DNA of 32,391 bases from Planctomycetota bacterium (GTDB taxonomy: Bacteria > Planctomycetota > UBA1135 > UBA2386): positions 91,953 through 124,343 of the forward strand of contig NYVR01000003.1 of NCBI GenBank assembly GCA_002684655.1. The letters are read 5' to 3'. The notes beneath the pieces are model-generated. The model had not been told where the DNA came from, made no database searches, and worked only from the letters and a program-made list of their open reading frames with translations. Numbering within the stretch: position 1 is the first letter of the stretch; the number at the start of each line of letters is the position of its first letter. Below are positions 1 to 7,664 of the stretch, piece after piece. The translations under genes were made by a program, and so were the position numbers.

Positions 1-324
1 GTCTCCCTGCAGCACGACCACATCCCAAGCGGCCTCTGCGATACGGCGACGGGCCTTGGTCTTGTTCCACATGACTTCGAGCGAGGCGCCGCCGCGCACG
101 ACGCAGTCTGCTGCGTAGCCGAGCGGTGGATCGTGGCGTTCGGAGAGCGTCTGAAGCTGCCGCCATAGCCCCCCTCGCCAGAACGTGAAGCTGTTACCGA
201 CGAACAGCGCGCGCGTCGACGCTGGCCGCTGCAGAGGCGCGATGTCTGCTGTAGGTTCCTCGAGGGTCGAACAACCCAACATCAGCAACATCAACGGCGT
301 CACGGATCTACGCATGATGTTCAT
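1..324 (-). CDS. DUF4886/SGNH-like lipoprotein, N-terminal part (cut by window edge)
   Basis: This is the first 108 codons of a gene that runs off the left edge. Residues 1-18 form a lipoprotein signal with a lipobox ending LMLGC (Cys18), so the product is predicted to be anchored in a membrane. Next comes LFVGNSFTF, the GNSFT-type block I that carries the nucleophilic Ser in DUF4886 SGNH-fold proteins, and later WDVVVLQGD, a block typical of that family. The remaining catalytic blocks lie outside the window. DUF4886 proteins resemble GDSL esterases, but their substrates are mostly unknown. ATG codons at 324 and 315 are in frame; I chose 324. No clear ribosome binding site is visible. The family call rests on motifs only. 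Confidence 0.75.
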   Translation of the reverse strand, partial: MNIMRRSVTPLMLLMLGCSTLEEPTADIAPLQRPASTRALFVGNSFTFWRGGLWRQLQTLSERHDPPLGYAADCVVRGGASLEVMWNKTKARRRIAEAAWDVVVLQGD

Positions 325-478
325 GATGCCGGATCGCTCGCGCGCGTGGAGCACGTCGATGGCATTTGTGTGCGTCGCCGCGTCGAGGCCGCGGCGGTTA
401 GGCGCTCGTTCGCGCGTCTCGCAGGAGCCCATCGAGGGCTGCCGTCATGCGGCGCGAAGAATCGGGTTGCAGCGCGAT

Positions 479-1126
479 TTACCTGCGACCGAAGTTCAGC
501 ATGACGTTGTTCGCGGGCATTTCGCGGACGACAGGCGACGCGAACCCAGCCTTGGTCGCGAGCGCGGCGATCACGCCTAGCTCCCGGACGCCGTAGCTCG
601 GTGCGCGCGCGCGCAGCTCGGCGTCGAATGCCACGTTGGATTCGGGCCGGGGTCTGTCGGGCAGGAACACGGGTCCGTAGAGGATCACGGCGCCGCCACG
701 CTCTAGATGCGCGGCCGCGCCGCGGAAGAGGGCGGCGGTCGTTTCGATGGGCGAGATGTGAGTTAGGTTGCTCGCGAAGACGGCGTTGATCGACGCTGTC
801 GCCTGCGACCATGCTTCGTTCAGGTCGAGGCAACCGAATGACTTCAGGTTGGGTAGGTCGACGTGCTGGACCCACGCTTCGATCGACGTCAGCGCCTCAT
901 CGTCCCGGTCCGTCGCGAGCCACTGCCAGCGCGGCATACGCTGCGCTGCGAGCGCGGCGTGCTCACCGCTGCCGGCTGCTACCTCCAGGCAGGTCCCGCT
1001 CTCCGGCAGCATCTGTTCGAGCGCAGCGACGATGTGTTCGCGGTTGCGAGCGGCCGAAGGTGAAAAGCGGCGTCCGTCCGCGCCTTTTTCGAGGGGCTCG
1101 AGTCGTGACGGTGGATCTGCGGGCAT
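479..1126 (-). CDS. DUF938 family SAM-dependent methyltransferase
   Basis: A 215-residue class I methyltransferase. Motif I, LEVAAGSGEHAALAA (about residues 47-61), binds S-adenosylmethionine. Further family marks are the acidic loop after strand 2 (ATDRDDEAL), FASNLTHISP, the ILYGPVF strand, and the C-terminal MPANNVMLNF block. This pattern is diagnostic of DUF938 (PF06080). The substrate is unknown in the family. The open frame extends upstream to 1261, but the ATG at 1126 gives the usual family length of about 200 residues and starts just before the conserved RFSPSAARN segment. No signal peptide is present, so it is cytosolic. It follows the secreted protein gene on the same strand after 141 bp. 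Confidence 0.85.
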   Translation of the reverse strand: MPADPPSRLEPLEKGADGRRFSPSAARNREHIVAALEQMLPESGTCLEVAAGSGEHAALAAQRMPRWQWLATDRDDEALTSIEAWVQHVDLPNLKSFGCLDLNEAWSQATASINAVFASNLTHISPIETTAALFRGAAAHLERGGAVILYGPVFLPDRPRPESNVAFDAELRARAPSYGVRELGVIAALATKAGFASPVVREMPANNVMLNFGRR

Positions 1127-1267
1127 TTGCACATCAGAGCGATGAACTGTGCGCAGGCAAGGAGCGCGATCGTCTGCTGTCGGCGGCGTCTCGGCTGTCA
1201 AAAAAAGCGCTGGGCAGCCTGCGGATGCTGCGCAGCGCGGCTCGTCGACGCGCGGGAACATGACGCC

Positions 1268-2395
1268 TCAGAGCCACGTCGTGAAGAACAGAGCCTCCGA
1301 CATGTGGAAGACACCGCTGCCGAGTGAAGCAGCCTGCACGGCGACGCTGGCTCCCGCTGTAGCGTTGCTGAGGTCCAGTTGGAACGAGTTCTGCCCGGCA
1401 GGCTGCAGCACGGTCACGCTGGTAGCAGGGTTCACGAACAACGTCCCGTCCAGCATGGGCAAGCCAGAAATGCCGGTCGCTGTAGGAGCGAGGTCGATAG
1501 CCAGCAGCGTCGCGTAGGTGTTGTCTACTTCGACTTTCAAAGACAGCGACCCCGCTTGGAAGCTGCCGACGAGCGCGACCGTGGGCGTCGACGCGCTGCC
1601 GCTGCCGCCAAGCATCACGGGGGTGGCCAAGAAGGTCATGCCGCGGTGGCGGCGCGGACTCAGCAACCCTCCGCTCAGGAACGGCTGCGACGCCCCGGTC
1701 AGCGGGTCGAGCACGGCGCCACCAAAGTATGAGACCATCGGCGTGCTCGGTGCGCTGCGGCAGATCGCCACGCCCGTCGCGACGCTGGGAGCCGCGAAAA
1801 GCGGCGGCTGAATCGTCCATGATCCGCCGTAGACGGGGACACGCATGATCGTGGCGTCGTCCAGCACGACGACGATGTCTTTCGTCCAGATGTCGTAGTC
1901 GAGGCCGGTGGCCGTTCGTCCGGTAGGCAGGGGGATCGGTTGGGGCGTCGATGCATACGTGCTGCTGCCGTATTGATAGGGGGCCAGCACGTATCCGTCC
2001 GTAACGATCAGCGTTTGGCCCGTCGAGTCGAGGGGGTCTACAACCATGCCGGTGATCTGGTTGAAGCCGGGAGGCGCTGCGTAGTTGAAGGCGAGCGTGC
2101 CGGTGCCGATGTCCGAGAACGCGACTTCATCGATGCCGTCAGCTGGCCAGCCAGTCGTCGAGAAGAGCACCTGGCGGGTGTTGTCCGCGGCGACAGCGCC
2201 TGCGAGGTTCAGCGCTGCCGGACTTCGCGGGTAGAGATTGCGCGCCGCGATCATCGGCGGCGCGGGTCGGCACGCGCTGGTCGCGAGCTCGCGAAGCGAG
2301 CCCGGGTCATATGTGGCCAAGTGCTGGCTCGTGGCGGCCGCGGAGAACAGGCCGGCGGCAGCAGCGGCGAACAGGAACTTTTTGGCGTGGGTCAT
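1268..2395 (-). CDS. Secreted propeller-like protein with planctomycete-type C-terminal module
   Basis: A 375-residue predicted exported protein. Residues 1-23 form a signal peptide (KKFLFAAAAAGLFSAAATSQ). The middle is rich in short beta-strand repeats with small-residue turns, suggesting a beta-propeller; no known domain is certain. The last 95 or so residues match the C-terminus of the hydrolase at 23195-24388: a Gly-Ser start, LLAID, a GTLFVNP strand, then LDLSNA, VAVQAASLGSG and a final hydrophobic strand. Both may carry the same sorting or adhesion module. The open frame continues upstream to 2626, but the ATG at 2395 sits exactly before the signal peptide. Function unknown. Confidence 0.72.
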   Translation of the reverse strand: MTHAKKFLFAAAAAGLFSAAATSQHLATYDPGSLRELATSACRPAPPMIAARNLYPRSPAALNLAGAVAADNTRQVLFSTTGWPADGIDEVAFSDIGTGTLAFNYAAPPGFNQITGMVVDPLDSTGQTLIVTDGYVLAPYQYGSSTYASTPQPIPLPTGRTATGLDYDIWTKDIVVVLDDATIMRVPVYGGSWTIQPPLFAAPSVATGVAICRSAPSTPMVSYFGGAVLDPLTGASQPFLSGGLLSPRRHRGMTFLATPVMLGGSGSASTPTVALVGSFQAGSLSLKVEVDNTYATLLAIDLAPTATGISGLPMLDGTLFVNPATSVTVLQPAGQNSFQLDLSNATAGASVAVQAASLGSGVFHMSEALFFTTWL

Positions 2396-3064
2396 GGCTC
2401 GGATTTGTGTCGGCAGTGGTGAAGGATTTGGGATGTCGGCGCTCGTCGGCGCGTCCTCACCACGACAAGGGCGGTCTTTGCGCGCGCGCACGCGTCGCGC
2501 TCGAAAATTGGCCCTGCGCGGCTCAGAACCTCCGGGCGGAACACTCTTAGCCATATAGAGGCATTGCCTTATGTCGTTGTTTGGGCTGCGCCTAGACGTC
2601 CTGGCGCGCCTCCTACCGTTCACCAAGCGGTCGGGCGGCGAGCGCGATCAGGCGTAGGTTCGCCGCGCGTAGTCGGACCGTCGTTGTCTGCGGCAGCACA
2701 CATTGGTGGAGCGGCCGGTGCGGGGTGCGCGTTCGCTGGATCGGCGCGCCGCTTGAGCGGCCGCCGTCGCTAGGGCGTCGGCCGACGTCGTTGGGCGGAG
2801 GGACGGGGCTTTTGCGCGCGCTGGGTGATGTGATCCTGATCGCGCTATCTCCTGCTGGCTCGGCTGGCTGCGCGCGGCGCAGACTCCAGCACGCCGCGTA
2901 TCCTGCTTCACTTCCTCGGCGCGGTTGAGCCCGTCATCAGCGTGACGTTCGGTTGTGCCTGTTATCCCGTCCTCCTACTGTCGCGCTCGTGCCGCGCCTC
3001 CTCGTCGAGGCATCGTGGGCACGTCGACGACAGCCACCGTCTCGCCTTTCTCGCCTACCGCGGT
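2396..3064. other. 669-bp intergenic region between divergent genes
   Basis: No recognisable coding gene. Short open frames here have the Arg/Ala/Pro-rich composition of random reading in high-GC DNA. A 12-bp perfect palindrome (CGTCGGCCGACG) lies at 2776-2787 and could be a protein-binding site or chance. The WecG reading frame stays open upstream to a GTG at 2942, but that stretch has no family similarity. Promoters for both flanking genes probably lie here; I cannot place them. Confidence 0.5.
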
Positions 3065-3835
3065 GTGACCGACACAGCTCCAGACCTGCGCCCGCCTCTT
3101 ATCGTCAATCGGGTATCGATCGCCAACGCGACGATGCATGAGGCTGTAGAGGAGATCTGCGCCGCAGCGGCCAACGCGGAACGTCGCAGCTTTTTCTTCG
3201 CAAACGCAGACTGCTTGAACATCGCGGCGCAGTCGGCGGATTATCACGACGCGTTGCGCGCTCCTGGGGTCAAGGTCTACGCCGACGGGATCGGCGTGAG
3301 GCTAGCCGGCTGGATCAGCCGGCGACCTGTAGCCGCCAACGTGAACGGCACGGACATGTTTCCGCTGTTGTGCGAGCGCGCTGCGCAGCGAGGGTTGCGC
3401 GTGTTCTTCCTGGGCGCCGCAGCGGGTGTCGCGCGTCGCGCTGCAGATGAGATGCTGGCGCGATACCCCGACCTAAAGGTCGCGGGCGTGCGCGACGGCT
3501 TCTTTGACCACGAGAACTGCGATGACGTGCTCGACGAGGTCAACCGTGCGCAGGCGCACATCTTGATGGTCGCTTTTGGGGCGCCGCGCCAAGAGCTGTT
3601 CATCCATCGCTGCGCCGAGCGGTTGACCGCGCCCGTACGCATGGGCGTCGGCGGTCTGTTCGACTTCTATTCTGGCGACAAACCGCGCGCGCCGCGTTGG
3701 GTGCGTCGCGTATGCCTCGAGTGGGCGTGGCGGCTGGCCGTCGAGCCGCGCAGGTTATGGCGCAGGTATTTGGTCGGGAACCCGTTGTTCCTCGCGCGCG
3801 TTGTCCTCTGGCAGCTCCGCGGCCGCAACCGATAA
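3065..3835 (+). CDS. WecG/TagA/CpsF family glycosyltransferase (GT26)
   Basis: From the GTG at 3065 this is a 256-residue GT26 enzyme. The family transfers a sugar such as N-acetylmannosaminuronate, ManNAc or glucose from a nucleotide donor to a lipid-linked sugar on the cytoplasmic side of the membrane, during surface polysaccharide synthesis. Family marks in order: IVNRVSI near the N-terminus, NADCLNIA, VYADGIGV (Asp74 is in the position of the catalytic base proposed for TagA), NGTDMFP, VFFLGA, the AFGAPRQELFI block, and GVGGLFDFYSGD followed by RAPRWVRR and GLEW-like (CLEWAWRL). The C-terminal basic/hydrophobic tail fits membrane association. A longer start (GTG 2942) would add 41 residues with no family similarity. 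It converges on the GT-C gene 24 bp downstream. Confidence 0.88.
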   Translation: MTDTAPDLRPPLIVNRVSIANATMHEAVEEICAAAANAERRSFFFANADCLNIAAQSADYHDALRAPGVKVYADGIGVRLAGWISRRPVAANVNGTDMFPLLCERAAQRGLRVFFLGAAAGVARRAADEMLARYPDLKVAGVRDGFFDHENCDDVLDEVNRAQAHILMVAFGAPRQELFIHRCAERLTAPVRMGVGGLFDFYSGDKPRAPRWVRRVCLEWAWRLAVEPRRLWRRYLVGNPLFLARVVLWQLRGRNR

Positions 3836-3859
3836 CGGGTTCACAGGCCTGTTTGGGAT

Positions 3860-5329
3860 CTATCGCGGCTCCAGCGCGAAGCCCTTGAAGCCGTCGATGT
3901 CGATCTCCTCGAAGCGAAAGACCATCTTTAGCCCGTCCAGCGTGACCGGGCCGCTCTCGTACTGGGTGCGGAGGCAATCGTACGACGCTTGGCCCATGAA
4001 CAGCCGCGCTCCTGATTGGGAGGCTGCCATCTCCGCGGCCATCGCGCCGGCAAGGATCGAGACCTCCGCGGCCGGCAGCGAGGCGAAGCTCTCCAGCCGC
4101 ATGCTCGGCGTCGTCGGCGCATGAATCCGTATCGCCGCGAGCTCGTCGACGAAGGGGTCAACGCCGGGGATCGGGTCCTCGCAGTAGAGCACCATGACCG
4201 GTTCGCCGCCCGCTGCCCGCTCGAGACCCGCGACGAAGCGTTCGTAACGCTCTGCTTCGGTGTCGTAGGTCCAGGCGATCACGACGTTGATGCAGAGCGT
4301 CAAGGCGGCAATCCGGGTGGCGAACGTGAGGCTGCAGGCTCGGACCGCCAGCAGCGACATCGGCGCGGCGAGCGCGGCGAGATACGCGCCGTGTTCGCTG
4401 ATGCCGAGGATCAGGCCAGAAAGCGCTAGATAGGGCAGGCTGGCGGTCCAGAGGGCCGCGGCGCTTCGTCGGACCTTTGGATGAAACAGCGCGCATGCGG
4501 TGATCAACGAGAGCGGCGCGAACGGGCGCAGCAGCTCTCGCCAAGCGGTCAAAGGCATCGTGTTTGCGATCGCCTTGAGCAGGTCGAAGCCGCGCGGGAG
4601 TGCGTCCAGCGCGGAGCCGACGGACCACCCTAGGCGGCGCCAGACCTCGGTGCCGATCAGGAACACGACCGCGTGCGTCGCGATGCCGGCGGCGCTCTCA
4701 GCGAGCCGCCGCTGAACGGGGCGATCTGGGCGCGCGGCCCAGTGGAGCAGGATGCAGAGCGTGGAGGAGAAGATCCCCATCGAGTGGAGCTGCGTCGCGA
4801 AGCCAGCGAGCGCGCCCATCGCGACGGGCCAAGCAAAGCCGCCGCGCCGAATCCAGCAGCAGGCTAACAAGAGGATCAACGTCACCCACGGCAAGAAGAC
4901 GCCGTGGAACTCGACGATCGTGGCGAAGAACAGCACGGGAAAGGTGCCCGCGAACAGCAGACAGGCGGCGATGGCTTCGCGACGCGAAAATAGGAGCACG
5001 CGCGCGCACACAAAAACCAAGCCGACGGCGATCGCTGAGTTTAGGCCGTTGAGCGTCGTGACGCTGCGATGTGCAGGGAAGCCGAGCGGCGCTCCGACCC
5101 AGTGGTGAAACGTGGACATCACCGGCAGCGAGAGGTGGTGCCGACCAAAGTCCATCTCGCCGCTCGCCAACAGCTCAAGGATCCGGTGGCCGTCGTTGTG
5201 ATAGAGCGTCGTCTGGCCGAGGGCGAGGTAGAGCAGTCCGGCCGCGACGGCGGCGACCGCGGCTGTGCGCCAGTCCCGGGGGTCGCACAGCTTCGATTCG
5301 GTCGTCGGCTCGGTCGTCGGGAGTATCAC
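3860..5329 (-). CDS. Polytopic GT-C-like membrane protein
   Basis: A 489-residue protein with about ten hydrophobic segments, the first near residues 24-40. The first extracytoplasmic loop reads TLYHNDGHRI, with an Asp where GT-C glycosyltransferases (PMT/ArnT type) keep their catalytic acidic residue, followed by a His-rich stretch (GRHHLSLP). The C-terminal 120 residues are soluble. This architecture fits a transferase that uses a polyprenyl-phosphate sugar outside the membrane, but homology is too weak for a firm name. The start is a GTG, chosen because it lies at the 5' end of the frame and 9 nt after a TACCCT box. It is divergent from the small lipoprotein gene and stands between glycan-related genes. 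Confidence 0.65.
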   Translation of the reverse strand: MILPTTEPTTESKLCDPRDWRTAAVAAVAAGLLYLALGQTTLYHNDGHRILELLASGEMDFGRHHLSLPVMSTFHHWVGAPLGFPAHRSVTTLNGLNSAIAVGLVFVCARVLLFSRREAIAACLLFAGTFPVLFFATIVEFHGVFLPWVTLILLLACCWIRRGGFAWPVAMGALAGFATQLHSMGIFSSTLCILLHWAARPDRPVQRRLAESAAGIATHAVVFLIGTEVWRRLGWSVGSALDALPRGFDLLKAIANTMPLTAWRELLRPFAPLSLITACALFHPKVRRSAAALWTASLPYLALSGLILGISEHGAYLAALAAPMSLLAVRACSLTFATRIAALTLCINVVIAWTYDTEAERYERFVAGLERAAGGEPVMVLYCEDPIPGVDPFVDELAAIRIHAPTTPSMRLESFASLPAAEVSILAGAMAAEMAASQSGARLFMGQASYDCLRTQYESGPVTLDGLKMVFRFEEIDIDGFKGFALEPR

Positions 5330-5338
5330 GATGCGTCA

Positions 5339-5344
5339 AGGGTA
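5339..5344 (-). promoter_or_regulatory. -10-like box TACCCT, 9 nt before the GTG of the GT-C-like gene
   Basis: TAnnnT hexamer on the minus strand. Its distance to the start codon implies a leader of only a few nucleotides. No Shine-Dalgarno is visible. Confidence 0.45.
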
Positions 5345-5412
5345 GCGAGAGCGCTTGACGAGCGCGATCGCGAGCGATTGCATGCAGCAAAGGACCCCAG
5401 TTGGGAGACCAC

Positions 5413-5832
5413 ATGACCAAGCCCGCGCTCTGCCTCTTCGCTTGTTTGACGCTGTCCGTTTTCACCGGCTGCGGGGTCGGGGATCCGCGTGAGGTCATCG
5501 TGGGCGCCTGGGGCCTCGACGTGACGGTCGTGGAGGAGGCCGGCAAAAAGCTTTCTGAGCCGATGGCGGTGCGGATGCACCAGATGAAGCTCGAGGCGAT
5601 GCGCGGGATGCGGTTGACGCTCGCCGCTGACGGCACCGCGACGATGTCTGGCGCACAGGGCAATCAGCGCGGCGCGTACACCGTCGACAAGGTCGACGGG
5701 GACAAGGTGACGGTCACGATCACCTACGAAGGCGGCCGACCGGACATGACGGTCTTCCAGGTTCATAGCAGTGATCGGATCACGATGGTCCCTGGTGACC
5801 GGACAGTGACCCTGCCGTTGATCCGCAAGTAG
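5413..5832 (+). CDS. Small lipocalin-like lipoprotein
   Basis: A 139-residue lipoprotein. Residues 1-20 form a lipoprotein signal with lipobox VFTGC (Cys20). The mature part begins with IVGAWGLD, resembling the GxW motif at the first strand of lipocalin-like barrels, and continues with alternating strands (RLTLAADGTATM, YTVDKVDGD, VTVTITYEG). I infer a small beta-barrel, function unknown. The ATG at 5413 has GGGAG at 5403-5407, 5 nt upstream, which supports this start over the upstream in-frame codon at 5401. It converges on the sulfotransferase gene. Confidence 0.75.
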   Translation: MTKPALCLFACLTLSVFTGCGVGDPREVIVGAWGLDVTVVEEAGKKLSEPMAVRMHQMKLEAMRGMRLTLAADGTATMSGAQGNQRGAYTVDKVDGDKVTVTITYEGGRPDMTVFQVHSSDRITMVPGDRTVTLPLIRK

Positions 5833-5848
5833 CGCCGGGTTGTGCGCG

Positions 5849-5864
5849 GCGCCGGCGCCGGCGC
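5849..5864. terminator. 16-bp perfect palindrome between convergent genes
   Basis: GCGCCGGCGCCGGCGC reads identically on both strands and fills the space between the lipoprotein stop (5830-5832) and the sulfotransferase stop (5865-5867). It can fold as a 6-bp GC stem with a GCGC loop. There is no T-tract, so a bidirectional terminator or RNA-end-protecting hairpin is an inference. Confidence 0.35.
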
Positions 5865-6947
5865 TCAGCCATCGGTGAGCACGCATCGCGCTCGCAGGCG
5901 AGCGTTGATCCCGTTGGCGCGTTCGACCAGGTCAGCGGGCGTGTGTGCGATGTCCACCTCGCGCGACGTCGCCGGCGCGAGGATGTTCGCCTGTTCTGCT
6001 AGGTCTGCGCCCTCGATCCCTGCTGCATGCGCCAGCGCTGCCAGCCCGCTCGCTGCGCCGAGCTGCTCGAAGCCGACTAGGTGCATGCGATCGTGGTCTG
6101 CGTGCTCAAGCAACGTCGCGTATGTCACGCACCAATACTCTAACCAAAACGCGAGCTTGCTTGGGTCCGAGGACGCGCGCGACGACCACCAGCCGCCGAA
6201 GTCGACAGGCTTCAAGTTGTCGCCGAAGTCGAAGTGACCGATCCCCCGCATGTATCGACGGGCGAACGGGTCGTCGCGGTGCATCGCCGTGAAGCGTTGG
6301 TGCTGCTTGAGCAGCGAGGCGGCGTGCTGGACGGGGTCGCGGAAGGGAACCAGGGCGACGGCGTCACCGAAGGCGTCGAGCAGCGCCGGCACGCGCGCGA
6401 TGTTTAGGTTGTTCTTCGAGGCGTAGCGCGACGCTGTCGGCTTGTCGCGTCGGCGCAGAGCGATCACCTTGCGCATGTGGTCGGACAGGAACTGCAGGAA
6501 CTCCTGGTCGCCCACAGCGGTCCACGGCGAGATCGTGTCGCCGCGGTAGCGGTCGCCGTAGAACGCCATCCAGACCATCTCTTCGAACGCCTCGGGGCTG
6601 TCGAGTGAGATCTGGATGCCGTCGCCGTGCGCGCGCTCTCGTGGCTTGTCTGCCTTGGCGAATCGCCGCGCGAAGCCGCCCCAGACCATCGGCGTGAGCA
6701 CGAAAGGCATGTCGCGGTAGATGTGCGTCGCGACGGAGGGTGTCCGAGAGATCAGCTCAAGCAGGATCGTGGTCCCCGAGCGCGGCAGCCCCGTCACAAA
6801 AATCGGGCGAGCGGCCGACGTCGACGCCAGCTCGCCGCGAAAGCGCCGGTTCTCCAGGTCTGCGACCCCGAGCTGCGCGCTGCGCGTCGAGAAGGCGAGG
6901 CGGTGCAGGCAACGATCGAGCCAGCTGTAGCTGTTGCGAAAGCTCAC
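5865..6947 (-). CDS. PAPS-dependent sulfotransferase (Sulfotransfer_3-like)
   Basis: A 360-residue sulfotransferase, which moves sulfate from PAPS to a hydroxyl or amine of an unknown acceptor. The 5'-phosphosulfate loop is IFVTGLPRSGTTILLE (residues 49-64). The 3'-phosphate site is PFRDPVQHAASLL, with Arg203 and Ser211. No signal peptide or membrane segment is visible, so it acts in the cytosol. The GTG at 6947 overlaps the stop of the preceding gene as GTGA, with GGAG at 6954-6957 six nucleotides upstream; this favours it over the longer frame from 7013. It is the last gene of a four-gene minus-strand run that begins with an ASST-like protein, suggesting sulfated product formation. Confidence 0.88.
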   Translation of the reverse strand: MSFRNSYSWLDRCLHRLAFSTRSAQLGVADLENRRFRGELASTSAARPIFVTGLPRSGTTILLELISRTPSVATHIYRDMPFVLTPMVWGGFARRFAKADKPRERAHGDGIQISLDSPEAFEEMVWMAFYGDRYRGDTISPWTAVGDQEFLQFLSDHMRKVIALRRRDKPTASRYASKNNLNIARVPALLDAFGDAVALVPFRDPVQHAASLLKQHQRFTAMHRDDPFARRYMRGIGHFDFGDNLKPVDFGGWWSSRASSDPSKLAFWLEYWCVTYATLLEHADHDRMHLVGFEQLGAASGLAALAHAAGIEGADLAEQANILAPATSREVDIAHTPADLVERANGINARLRARCVLTDG

Positions 6948-7321
6948 GCGCCGCTCCGTGTCAGGCGCAGGGCCAGCGCGCCGACGACGGTCGCGCCCAC
7001 GAGCACCTGCCAAGACATGGTGCAGTCGAGCGCCGCGTCGAAGTCAACCAGGCCGCACGCGTGCATCCCCGCGACGACTGCGATCGGGGCGCCCAGCGCG
7101 AGCGCAGCCAAGGCGGTGATGACGAGGAACTGCTTGAAGAGCGCCTTGGAGTGCGCCTGCATCGCGGCCTCTTTCTCGAGGTCACTCATCGACCGGTCGC
7201 GCACGACGGCGATCGCCTGCTTGGACCGCTGCGCCACCTCCCCTGCTCTCTGCACAACGCCAGATGCCTGCAGGAGGGCGAGGAACGTCAGCACGATGAA
7301 CGCAGCGGCGGCCCAAGTCAC
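6944..7321 (-). CDS. Small membrane protein in the sulfotransferase operon
   Basis: A 125-residue protein of unknown family. A hydrophobic N-terminal helix (about residues 2-20) is followed by a charged 40-residue segment (VAQRSKQAIAVVRDRSMSDL), then two more hydrophobic helices (LVITALAALALGAPIAVVAG, and VLVGATVVGALAL near the end). The start is GTG with a perfect AGGAGG six nucleotides upstream. Its stop overlaps the sulfotransferase start by 4 nt, so translation of the two is probably coupled. I infer a membrane partner or scaffold for the sulfotransferase; nothing in the sequence shows catalysis. Confidence 0.7.
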   Translation of the reverse strand: MTWAAAAFIVLTFLALLQASGVVQRAGEVAQRSKQAIAVVRDRSMSDLEKEAAMQAHSKALFKQFLVITALAALALGAPIAVVAGMHACGLVDFDAALDCTMSWQVLVGATVVGALALRLTRSGA

Positions 7322-7327
7322 CTCGAT

Positions 7328-7333
7328 CCTCCT
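7328..7333 (-). promoter_or_regulatory. Shine-Dalgarno AGGAGG for the 125-residue membrane protein
   Basis: A perfect AGGAGG on the minus strand, 6 nt before the GTG at 7319-7321. It decides the GTG start of a gene without recognisable homologues. Confidence 0.75.
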
Positions 7334-7364
7334 CTCGGACAGGCGTGCTGCCGCATCGCAGACG

Positions 7365-7547
7365 TCACACGGACGCTTCTTCGGTGTCGCTTTGCTGCCG
7401 CGCCTTGCGGGCTCGCAGCCAGCGCTTCATCGGGTACCACAGGAACCCGAAGACGGCCATCACGATCGCGCCGATCAGCGCCAGGGCGGAGCCGAGCGAG
7501 CCCAGGATGCCTCCGGGGCCCAGATACGCGAGCGAGGTCAGGATCAT
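7365..7547 (-). CDS. 60-residue single-span membrane protein
   Basis: A very short protein: Gly-rich N-terminus (LAYLGPGGILGSLGSAL), one or two hydrophobic helices ending in FGFLWYPMKRW, then a basic and finally acidic tail. I recall short proteins of this YLGPGG...WYP-KR type beside surface-polysaccharide and alkaline-phosphatase-superfamily genes in varied bacteria, with unknown role. It lies 43 bp upstream of the 125-residue protein and 117 bp downstream of the ASST-like gene, on the same strand. The ATG at 7547 fits the N-terminus of that pattern; no Shine-Dalgarno is clear. Confidence 0.62.
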   Translation of the reverse strand: MILTSLAYLGPGGILGSLGSALALIGAIVMAVFGFLWYPMKRWLRARKARQQSDTEEASV

Positions 7548-7664
7548 GGCGGGTAGTGCAGGGTGTGGCCGCGCGCGGCGGCGTCTTGCCCTTCGTGAGT
7601 ATATGCGGCGTTAGACGGCCCGGCAAACGCCGGCCTGTGCCACGAGGCGCGGCCGCGCGGCTAT

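Noticed and set aside
2564-2928. Short open frames on both strands in the gap before the WecG-like gene
   Set aside because: Composition is Arg/Ala/Gly/Pro random-like, with no signal, motif or start context.
2942-3064. Extended N-terminus of the WecG-like protein from GTG 2942
   Set aside because: The extra 41 residues are Arg/Ser/Cys-rich without family similarity; the family normally starts a few residues before the IVNRVSI block.
3843-3852. The 10-bp palindrome ACAGGCCTGT between convergent genes, flanked by CGATA and TATCG
   Set aside because: The outer arms pair but the interior folds poorly, so I do not call it a terminator.
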